A stretch of DNA of 61,214 nucleotides from Phycisphaerales bacterium PN19_bin_20 (GTDB taxonomy: Bacteria; Planctomycetota; Phycisphaerae; Phycisphaerales; UBA1924), in the NCBI GenBank assembly GCA_021173225.1, contig JAJOLK010000019.1:1-61214 (forward strand). The letters are read 5' to 3'. This document shows, piece after piece, positions 52,638 to 59,264 of the stretch. The position numbers and the translations under genes are program-made. The notes under the pieces are model-generated. The model made no database searches. It saw nothing but the letters and a program-made list of their open reading frames with translations, and was not told the origin of the DNA. Position 1 is the first letter of the stretch. Each line of letters starts with the position of its first letter.

Positions 52638-54149
52638 TTAGCACTCACTGAGGCCGACGGTGATGTTGACGGCGAGGCCGCCCTCGGCGGTTTCTTTGTA
52701 CTTGCTCTGCATGTCGAGGGCGGTGTGCCACATGGTGCGGACGACGCCGTCGAAGCTGACCTTGGCGGTGGCGGGGTCGCTCTCGCTGGCGATGTTGGTG
52801 GCGGTGATGGCCTTGATGGCGCCCATGGTGTTGCGCTCGATGCACGGAATCTGCACCAGCCCGGCGATGGGGTCGCAGGTCATGCCCAGGTGGTGCTCCA
52901 TGGCGATCTCGGCGGCCATGAGCACGCGGGCGGGCGTGGCCAGCTCGGCCAGGGTGACCTGCGCGAGCCCGGCGGCGGCCATGGCACTCGAAACGCCGAT
53001 CTCGGCTTGACAGCCGCCCATCGCGGCTGAGATGGTGGCACCTTGCTTGAACAGCGCGCCGACGACGCCGGCGGTAAGCAGGAAGTCAACGACGCGCTGG
53101 TCGCTTACGGCGCGGTCGGTTGGGGCGTTGAAGACGTGATCGTACATGAGCACGGCGGGGATGACCCCGGCGGCGCCGTTGGTTGGCGCGGTGACGACGC
53201 GCCCGAAGCAGGCGTTCTCTTCGTTGACCGCGAGTGCGAAAGTGGAGACCCACTTGCCGATGGTCGTGAAGTCACGCTTGGCGGCGCGGACGGCCGACGC
53301 CCAGGCGTGGAAGTCGTCGGCGGTGTGGTCACTGGCGAAGCCGCCGGCGACGCCCAGGAGCTTGAGGTTCATCTCGCCTGCGCGGCGGACGACGCTGAGC
53401 CCGCCGGGGAGCGTGCCGAAGGTGTGGCACCCGCGCCAGATGCACTGGGCCATGGCCGCCCATATTTCGAGCACGCCAGCGCGGGCTTGCTCGGGCGTGC
53501 GCCACGCGAGCTCGTTGGCCATGACGATTTGCGGGATGCTCAGGCCGGTGCTGGCGCAGGTGTCAAGCAGGTCTTGCCCGGTGTGGATTGAGCGCGGCGG
53601 GGCGGGCTTGTCGGCGGTGCTGCCGGGCGCGCCCTCGGTGACGACAAAGCCGCCGCCGACGGAGAAGTACGTCTGCGTGATTGGTTCGAGGCCCGGGCCG
53701 GTGGCGGTCATGGTCATCGCGTTGGGATGCCCGGCGTGTGTCTGGTCAGAGAAGGTGATGTCCGTGGCGGGATCGAACGCGAAGCCCGCGCGGCTGCCAG
53801 CAAGGTTGAGCTCTTTGCGCTGGCGGATGGCGGCGACGCGCGCGTCGATTGTGGCGGTGTCGCAGGTGACCGGGTCGTCACCGGCGAGTGCGAGTATGAC
53901 GGCGACGTCGGTGCCGTGCCCGTGCCCGGTCTTTGAGAGCGAGCCAAAGAGCGTGCAGGTGATGCGGGTGATGCGAGCGAAGGTGCCGCGCTGGCGAAGC
54001 AGCTCGATGAAGCGTTGTGCGGCGCGCCACGGGCCCATGGTGTGCGACGAGCTTGGGCCGACGCCGATCTTGAACATGTCAAAGACCGAGAGGTGCTCTT
54101 GGCTGTGCACGCTGTTGGTTGCGCGTGGCTGCGCTGCGGCGGTGGTCAT
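52638..54149 (-). CDS. sdaA: L-serine ammonia-lyase (single-chain, Fe-S type)
   Basis: A 503-residue enzyme that deaminates L-serine to pyruvate and ammonia. The N-terminal beta domain has VFDMFKIGVGPSSSHTMGPW. The alpha domain has MGGCQAEIGVSSAMAAAGL and MTCDPIAGLVQIPCIERN, which supply the three Cys of the 4Fe-4S cluster. ATG 54149 was chosen over TTG 54155. TACCCT sits 5 nt upstream without a ribosome-binding site. It is convergent with the asparaginase gene, the two stops being only 17 bp apart. Confidence 0.95.
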   Translation of the reverse strand: MTTAAAQPRATNSVHSQEHLSVFDMFKIGVGPSSSHTMGPWRAAQRFIELLRQRGTFARITRITCTLFGSLSKTGHGHGTDVAVILALAGDDPVTCDTATIDARVAAIRQRKELNLAGSRAGFAFDPATDITFSDQTHAGHPNAMTMTATGPGLEPITQTYFSVGGGFVVTEGAPGSTADKPAPPRSIHTGQDLLDTCASTGLSIPQIVMANELAWRTPEQARAGVLEIWAAMAQCIWRGCHTFGTLPGGLSVVRRAGEMNLKLLGVAGGFASDHTADDFHAWASAVRAAKRDFTTIGKWVSTFALAVNEENACFGRVVTAPTNGAAGVIPAVLMYDHVFNAPTDRAVSDQRVVDFLLTAGVVGALFKQGATISAAMGGCQAEIGVSSAMAAAGLAQVTLAELATPARVLMAAEIAMEHHLGMTCDPIAGLVQIPCIERNTMGAIKAITATNIASESDPATAKVSFDGVVRTMWHTALDMQSKYKETAEGGLAVNITVGLSEC

Positions 54150-54154
54150 GGACA

Positions 54155-54160
54155 AGGGTA
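54155..54160 (-). promoter_or_regulatory. leaderless-type -10 box of sdaA
   Basis: TACCCT on the minus strand ends 5 nt before the ATG at 54149. Confidence 0.4.
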
Positions 54161-54219
54161 AGGGGGCGGTGGTGGTGGGGGGGGCGGGTCTGCTGGGGGT
54201 GGTGGCGAGGGTGGGCCAC

Positions 54220-54225
54220 TACACT
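54220..54225 (+). promoter_or_regulatory. candidate -10 box of the 84-residue membrane protein gene
   Basis: TACACT ends 8 nt before ATG 54234, leaving a leader of one or two nucleotides. Confidence 0.3.
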
Positions 54226-54233
54226 CTGCCCGC

Positions 54234-54488
54234 ATGAGCGGCCCGACCCGGACCAACCAGCCAACCAGCGCCAGCGTGGGATCTAACGCGCGTCCGGCAA
54301 CGCCGTTCCGCGAGCGGTTTGGCTATTACCTGATGGGCGTGGCGATCGGCTGCCTGCTGGTGGCGATGATGTGGAGTGCGCGGACGAACCTGCGCCCCAA
54401 GCCGGTGGGCGCGCCGCAAGCACCGACGCAGACGATCCCGCCCGGTGCGGTGCTCCCAAGCCAGCAGCGCGGTGCGACGGCCCCATGA
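54234..54488 (+). CDS. small single-pass membrane protein
   Basis: An 84-residue hypothetical protein. A polar N-terminus of about 25 residues is followed by a single helix (about 32-48, YLMGVAIGCLLVAMMW) and a Pro-rich tail. It has no recognised family. A TACACT box just upstream supports the gene, and its orientation agrees with the SDR and RNase H genes that follow. An isolated ORF of this size in G+C-rich DNA deserves moderate confidence only. Confidence 0.5.
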   Translation: MSGPTRTNQPTSASVGSNARPATPFRERFGYYLMGVAIGCLLVAMMWSARTNLRPKPVGAPQAPTQTIPPGAVLPSQQRGATAP

Positions 54489-54703
54489 ACGGCTGTGCCA
54501 AGTGTCCAATCGGCAAGGCCACGACTCAGATCACCGAGGCCGCGCCTATGAACCCCGGGGCGTGAGCCCTCGGCATCGAACCAGCGGCGAAGTTGGCGGC
54601 TATTTTCCGAGGCCAGCAACGCGCAGCGCGCACAACGCCCAGGAATTACAACGCGCACGACGTGCGGCAGCGGCACGAGCCACGACCTAGCAAGGACCAA
54701 AGC

Positions 54704-55555
54704 ATGCCCAGTCAAACGCCAGGTCAATCCAGCACGCCACTGGGCGCGACCGCGGCACCACTTGCCGGGCGCGTCGCGGTGGTGACCGGTGCCAGCGCCG
54801 GCATCGGTGAGGCGATCGCGCGTGATTTGGCCAGCGCCGGCGCGCGCGTGGTCATCAACGCACGGCGTGCCGAGCGGCTTGAGGCGCTCGCGCGTGAGAT
54901 CAACGCTGGCGCGCACGGGGGTTCGCCGCGGTGCGTGAGCGTGGCGGGTGACGCGGCGGAGCAGGCGGTGATCGACCAGATGCTCAACACCGCCAAGCGT
55001 GCCTTCGGCGCCGAGGCGGATCTGGTGGTCGTAAACGCGGGGCGCGGGCTCAACGGCTCGGTGCTGACTAGCGAGGTTGCGCAGTGGGACGAGATGGTGC
55101 GGACCAACATCCTTGCGTGCGCGGCCTTGATGCGTGCCGCGGGCAAGCGGATGATGACGCGGTTCACGCCCGAGCAGTGCGGGCTTGGCGGTCCGTGGCT
55201 GCAATCGCCGTGCGATCTGGTGGTCATCGGCAGCGTGGTGGGCCGGCACGTCTCGCCGTTTTCGAGCATGTATGGGGGGACCAAGTTTGCCGTGCACGGG
55301 ATGGTTGAGGGCGTGCGGCGCGAGCTTGGCCCGCGCGGCGTGCGGGTTACGCTGATTGCGCCGGGGTTTGTTGTCAGTGAGTTTCAGCAGGTTGCTGGTT
55401 ACGAGCAGGCGTGGTTCCAGGGCGTCAAGGAACGCATCGGCCCGCCGCTCGATCCGGCCGACGTCGCCCGCGCGGTGACGTTTGTGGCCCAGCAGCCCGC
55501 GCACGTGCATGTGAGCGAGGTCATGGTCCGCCCGACGCGTCAGGAGTACCCGTGA
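54704..55555 (+). CDS. short-chain dehydrogenase/reductase
   Basis: A 283-residue Rossmann-fold oxidoreductase. The cofactor motif is TGASAGIGEAIA (residues about 30-41), with an Arg-rich NARRAERL at the end of the second strand, which favours NADP(H). NAGRG follows. The catalytic Ser is in VIGSVVGRHV and the YxxxK motif in SSMYGGTKFAVHGM. The substrate cannot be told. ATG 54704 has AAGGA 8 nt upstream. Its TGA overlaps the GTG start of the RNase H gene (GTGA), so the two are translationally coupled. Confidence 0.9.
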   Translation: MPSQTPGQSSTPLGATAAPLAGRVAVVTGASAGIGEAIARDLASAGARVVINARRAERLEALAREINAGAHGGSPRCVSVAGDAAEQAVIDQMLNTAKRAFGAEADLVVVNAGRGLNGSVLTSEVAQWDEMVRTNILACAALMRAAGKRMMTRFTPEQCGLGGPWLQSPCDLVVIGSVVGRHVSPFSSMYGGTKFAVHGMVEGVRRELGPRGVRVTLIAPGFVVSEFQQVAGYEQAWFQGVKERIGPPLDPADVARAVTFVAQQPAHVHVSEVMVRPTRQEYP

Positions 55556-56103
55556 CGGGTCGGCGTGGTGCCAAGGGCGGCGCGGTCGGGCCCGAGTCAC
55601 CGGGCGGGTTGCTGTTGGATAGCGCGCGCAACGTGAGTGTGAGCGGCGAGCCGTTGCCGCGCGTGCTGCTGTTTACTGACGGCGCGTGCTCGGGCAATCC
55701 TGGGCCGGGCGGCTGGGCGTACGTGCTGCGGCACCCGGTCAGCGGCAAGGCCCGCGAGGGCGCGGGTGCCGAGGCGCAGACGACCAACAACCGCATGGAG
55801 CTGCGCGCGGTCATCGAGGGGCTCACGGCCCTTACGCGGCGTTCGCACGTGGTGCTAACTAGCGACAGCAAGTACGTGCTTGACGGGCTGAAGACCTGGC
55901 TTGACGGCTGGAAGCGCAAGGGGTGGGTCACCGCGAGCAAGGCGCCGGTGAAGAACATAGACCTGTGGCAGGCCCTTGACGCGCTGCGCCAGAAGCATGA
56001 GATCGAGTTTGTGTGGATCCGTGGGCACAGCGGGCACGCGGAGAACGAGCGCTGCGACCAGCTTGCGGTCAAGGCGTACCAGGCGCTGGTTGCGGGGCGT
56101 TAG
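55552..56103 (+). CDS. rnhA: ribonuclease HI
   Basis: A 183-residue protein with the RNase HI core from about residue 37. The four catalytic acids are visible: Asp in LFTDGACSGNPGPGGWA, Glu in NNRMELRAVIEGL, Asp in LTSDSKYVLDGL, and Asp in NERCDQLA. It cleaves RNA in RNA-DNA hybrids. The first 35 residues are an extension without family similarity, so the real start may be further in. GTG 55552 overlaps the SDR stop codon. A hairpin with a T-run on the opposite strand follows the gene. Confidence 0.93.
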   Translation: MTGRRGAKGGAVGPESPGGLLLDSARNVSVSGEPLPRVLLFTDGACSGNPGPGGWAYVLRHPVSGKAREGAGAEAQTTNNRMELRAVIEGLTALTRRSHVVLTSDSKYVLDGLKTWLDGWKRKGWVTASKAPVKNIDLWQALDALRQKHEIEFVWIRGHSGHAENERCDQLAVKAYQALVAGR

Positions 56104-56151
56104 TGGGCGTTGACGTTGCGCGCTAGGGCCGTACGGTCGCGAGCAATGAAA

Positions 56152-56173
56152 ACGCCCCCGCGGTCGGGGGCGT
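56152..56173 (-). terminator. rho-independent-type hairpin between convergent genes
   Basis: ACGCCCCCG (56152-56160) pairs perfectly with CGGGGGCGT (56165-56173) around CGGT. On the minus strand the stem is followed by TTTTC, making it a terminator for the gene at 56335-57066; on the plus strand it closes rnhA without a T-run. Bases 56174-56334 contain repeated TGTGC words and no gene. Confidence 0.65.
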
Positions 56174-56334
56174 GGCTGTGTGCGACAGTGTCACACCTTG
56201 ACATCCTGACATAGGCTCATCATCACATATTCGCGCCGTTACTTTATCACATTGTCACACCTCTACATCGCGGTGTGTGCCTATGTGCAAGTGTGCCAGT
56301 GTGCCTGTAAGCCCGTGTGCCCCTGTGCGACTGT

Positions 56335-57066
56335 TCAAGCCGCCAGCTTGCTGGTGCTGGTGCCGGTGATCTTGTAGTTCGTTCCGTCGTTGCTGGCGGG
56401 GTTGTTCTCGTTGCTACCGTTGTTCAGGCCCGGAGCGCGGCCGAAGTTGATCGTGAACGCGTCGCTGGCCGACCCAGCGCGGTCGCTGCGCTGGCCCTGG
56501 ATCGTGTACTGCACGCTGTCGGGCCCGGCGATGAAGGTGTTGTCGGTAAAGCCTTTGGTGCCGGTGACGCCGACGAACGCGAACGCGCTCTCGGTGGGCA
56601 GCTTGCGGCGGACGATGTAGCTGGTGCCAGCAGTGCCCGCCGGGTTGCGGGCCTTCCACTTCAGCACCGGCGCGCCGCTGTTGGTATCAAGCTGGACGCT
56701 GACGTCAAAGGGCTTGCCGGGGGGCGGCGTGGTGCCGGGTGCCGCGGGCGGCGGGACCTGCGCGAGCACGTAGACGTTGCCGTTACCGGTGTTCTCGGCG
56801 AAGGTCTTGATGCTGCGGACCATCTGGGCGGCGCTGCGACGCAGCGTGGTGAACTTGAGGTTCGCGTTGTTGGTCGCGGCCTTGGCCGTCTCTTGCGCCT
56901 TGCTCTGCTCGCTGACGGCGGCGTCGGCATCACCGACGGCGAGCTTGAAGCTGGCGGCCTGCGAGTTGGTCAGGCCGATGGCTGTTGCGTTGGATTCAAA
57001 CACGTCGGCGTGGTCCTGGCACCACTGGAAGAACTCGTTCCGCGGGGAGGTGGGGTAAGCGCCCAT
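56335..57066 (-). CDS. hypothetical protein with helical N-terminus and beta-rich C-terminus
   Basis: A 243-residue protein of unknown family. Residues about 1-90 are helical and Ala-rich (NEFFQWCQDHADVF, then a coiled-coil-like stretch). A Pro/Gly linker (about 105-120) follows, then a beta-rich segment (about 120-205) with the look of a fibronectin type III domain (PVLKWKARNPAGTAGTSYIV). The end is Asn/Gly-rich. There is no signal peptide or catalytic motif. It lies next to the CRISPR locus, on the same strand as the cas genes, but nothing in its sequence links it to CRISPR function. Confidence 0.6.
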   Translation of the reverse strand: MGAYPTSPRNEFFQWCQDHADVFESNATAIGLTNSQAASFKLAVGDADAAVSEQSKAQETAKAATNNANLKFTTLRRSAAQMVRSIKTFAENTGNGNVYVLAQVPPPAAPGTTPPPGKPFDVSVQLDTNSGAPVLKWKARNPAGTAGTSYIVRRKLPTESAFAFVGVTGTKGFTDNTFIAGPDSVQYTIQGQRSDRAGSASDAFTINFGRAPGLNNGSNENNPASNDGTNYKITGTSTSKLAA

Positions 57067-57409
57067 GAGTCACCGTGTCTTTCTGGCGGCGTGCCGCCGT
57101 TGTGTTGTGGCGGTGTTGCCGCCACGGTTGCGACCGTGCGGCGTGCCAACACGGCGCGCCGACGCGCAGACTTCCGAAGGGGTTCGGGCCGTTTGGTTAG
57201 GTACTTGAGCGAGCAGGCCGCCAAATGTGCGGCTCGCGTCGGCGTGTGTGGGTGTGTGGGTGTGTGGGTGTGTGGGTGTGTGGGTGGTGGGGTGGGGGTG
57301 GGGGTGGTGGGGGTGGGGGTGGTACGTGGGCACCCAGAACCCCGCCCCCAAAAGGGGAGTGGCATGGGTCGGGTTGCTCTTCGCTTCAGCGCGGCGACCG
57401 CCAGCCTTG
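57067..57409. other. gene-free region with G-rich minisatellite
   Basis: No gene. Bases 57241-57325 on the plus strand are repeats of TGTGGG and GGTGGGGG, which could form a G-quadruplex. A C4/G4 inverted repeat occurs around 57342-57357. The final 60 bp before the first CRISPR repeat would be the leader if the array is transcribed on the plus strand. Confidence 0.6.
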
Positions 57410-57842
57410 GCCGTGGGCGGGCCGGAAGGATCGCTCGAATACACTCCCCGCACCGTCCTACTCTAACGCCCCTTTCGCCGTGGGCGGGCCGGAAGGATCG
57501 CTCGAATACACTGACCAGATCATCTTTCGCCAGGGAGTCTAAGCCGTGGGCGGGCCGGAAGGATCGCTCGAATACACTCGACGCGCAGTTTGAGCGCGCA
57601 GTGAAGGCGCCGTGGGCGGGCCGGAAGGATCGCTCGAATACACTTTCCTGAGGAAGCGCTAGTCTCTAGCGTAAGCCGTGGGCGGGCCGGAAGGATCGCT
57701 CGAATACACTCCGGAGCCCAACAAACAGAAGCACGAGGCGGCCGTGGGCGGGCCGGAAGGATCGCTCGAATACACTGACGACGGAATGTACCGGCAGTTC
57801 ATCGCCGCCGTGGGCGGGCCGGAAGGATCGCTCGAATACACT
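57410..57842 (+). CRISPR. CRISPR array, 7 repeats and 6 spacers
   Basis: Seven identical 36-bp repeats start at 57410, 57477, 57543, 57609, 57675, 57741 and 57807, beginning GCCGTGGGCGGGCC and ending TCGAATACACT. Spacers are 30 bp, with the first 31. The repeat length, spacer length and adjacent cas2-cas1-cas9 fit type II-C. Each repeat ends in TACACT, the same hexamer seen as a -10 box upstream of genes in this window. In Neisseria II-C arrays, repeats end in TACAAT and carry a promoter for the following spacer. By analogy the plus strand is the crRNA strand, opposite to the cas genes. All repeats are identical, so the degenerate end cannot be told. Confidence 0.97.
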
Positions 57843-57869
57843 GTCCCCCTTCGCTGCAGAACGGGGATA

Positions 57870-57904
57870 CGCCCGTAACCCCTGACACTGCCGGGGGTTA
57901 CGGG
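57870..57904. terminator. hairpin between CRISPR array and cas2
   Basis: CCCGTAACCCC and GGGGGTTACGGG form an 11-bp stem around a loop of about 10 nt. It could stop transcription of both the array and the convergent cas operon. It does not contain a match to the repeat, so it is not an obvious tracrRNA. Confidence 0.5.
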
Positions 57905-57926
57905 CCGAGCACGCGGCCCGGACCGG

Positions 57927-58280
57927 TCAGAAAAGCATGAGTTGCTGAGGTGGTGCCTCACTGGGTTTCCTCCGTTTTCCGATGTAGACCTCCTGCCTGG
58001 CGAACTGCTTGTCGGTCACCAGCAGCAGCCGTACCTGGCCTTCGGGGGGTACGGCGCGGCGAAGGCCGCTCTTGAGCCCCTCGCCGCTCTCTTCGCTGGC
58101 GCAGTGGCGTGCATAAACGCTGAACTGGAGCATGCTGAAGCCCTGGCTGAGCAAAAACTTTCGGAACCGCGTGTACTGCTTCTTCTGCTCCTTGGCGAGC
58201 ATCGGCAGATCAAAGAGGGCAAACAGCCACATGATCTTGTACCCCGAGGGGTCCCAATCTGCGGGCCGCACACGCACCAT
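57927..58280 (-). CDS. cas2: CRISPR-associated endonuclease Cas2 (type II-C)
   Basis: A 117-residue Cas2 with the II-C-type pattern: MWLFALFDLPM at the catalytic Asp strand, TRFRKFLLSQGFSMLQFSVY, then VRLLLVTDKQF and the C-terminal PPQQLMLF. It pairs with Cas1 as the spacer integration complex. The ATG at 58280 is preferred because GGAGG lies 6 nt before it; an ATG at 58286 is too close to that site. It is the last gene of the minus-strand cas operon, 30 bp after cas1. Confidence 0.95.
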   Translation of the reverse strand: MVRVRPADWDPSGYKIMWLFALFDLPMLAKEQKKQYTRFRKFLLSQGFSMLQFSVYARHCASEESGEGLKSGLRRAVPPEGQVRLLLVTDKQFARQEVYIGKRRKPSEAPPQQLMLF

Positions 58281-58310
58281 GCTCATCCTCCAGTCCGCCC
58301 GGGCTTGCAG

Positions 58311-59243
58311 CTACCAATCAAAGAGTCCCTTCGGAAAGTAGACGCTCGTCGATTCGGCCTTGCCGGTTTCGCCGCCAAGAAACATGCTGGCCAGCGAGAA
58401 CGCCGTCGCGGCGATGTGATCACTCACCGGCCGCAGCGGGGTGCCCGGACCGGCTTCATCCAGCCGCAGGTCTAGCAACTGGATCAAGCGGGCCTTGACC
58501 GCGGGCGTGAGCGGCACATCGTTGCCCAGCTCGCCGGCGATGCGGTAGACCTCGCCATCAACCAGCGGTCGGTACGGCTCCATCAGGTCGTCGGCCAAAC
58601 AGAACGGGTTTTCACGGTGGTGATGGTGGATCCCGATGGTCGGGTGCAGGCCGCTGCCGCAGATCGCCCGGGCGACGCTGGCGCGAAGCACGGCATAGCC
58701 GTAGTTGAGCAGTCGGTTCTGGTCTGGAGCGTCAAAGCGGCGGCGAAAGTCAGGGTCTCGAAAGAGCAGCGGCCAGTAGCGGCTGGCGGCCTGGGCCTCG
58801 ATGTTCATCGGGTCGCCCGAGCGGACAGTCTCGGCCAGTTCAAAGAGCCCCCCGTCGTCGCCGTAGAGCCCGCGGAGGGTTGCAGCTTGCGACCGGACTT
58901 TGGCCCGCACGACCTGCTGCCACGCGCGTTTGCACAGTGGTCGCGGGGCGGCAACCTGCGCGAGCATGCGCTGGGTCTGCAGCGTGTTGCTGGCCAGTGG
59001 CAGCATCATGCCCGTTGGCATCAGGTGCCCGTCGCAGACGATGATCGGGCACCCCGCGGCCATGAGCGCGGCCATCGCGGGCTGGGTGATACTCGCCTGC
59101 GGATGGGCAAGGATGACGCACGCCAGCTCACCGACCGGCACGGTCACCTCGGGCTCATTGTCTCGGGCAACGGCGATCAGCCCGGTGCGGAGCGAGAGCC
59201 GCGCCGGGCCTTGGGCGATCTCGATGAAGCGGTCGGCTCGCAT
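58311..59243 (-). CDS. cas1: CRISPR-associated endonuclease Cas1
   Basis: A 310-residue Cas1 integrase of type II. The metal-binding residues are recognisable: Glu149 in NIEAQAASRYW, a His in the HPTIGIHHHHREN segment (about 200-212), and the Asp pair in LADDLMEPYRP (218-219). It catalyses spacer insertion with Cas2. It lies 21 bp downstream of the cas9 3' end and appears intact, so adaptation genes are preserved even if Cas9 is not. Confidence 0.96.
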   Translation of the reverse strand: MRADRFIEIAQGPARLSLRTGLIAVARDNEPEVTVPVGELACVILAHPQASITQPAMAALMAAGCPIIVCDGHLMPTGMMLPLASNTLQTQRMLAQVAAPRPLCKRAWQQVVRAKVRSQAATLRGLYGDDGGLFELAETVRSGDPMNIEAQAASRYWPLLFRDPDFRRRFDAPDQNRLLNYGYAVLRASVARAICGSGLHPTIGIHHHHRENPFCLADDLMEPYRPLVDGEVYRIAGELGNDVPLTPAVKARLIQLLDLRLDEAGPGTPLRPVSDHIAATAFSLASMFLGGETGKAESTSVYFPKGLFDW

Positions 59244-59264
59244 GGGCGTGGTTCTCGCACGGCG

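Noticed and set aside
56317..57651. 444-codon open frame running through the CRISPR array
   Set aside because: Its end is a translation of the CRISPR repeat (AGRKDRSNTL repeated) and its start is antisense to the 56335-57066 gene.
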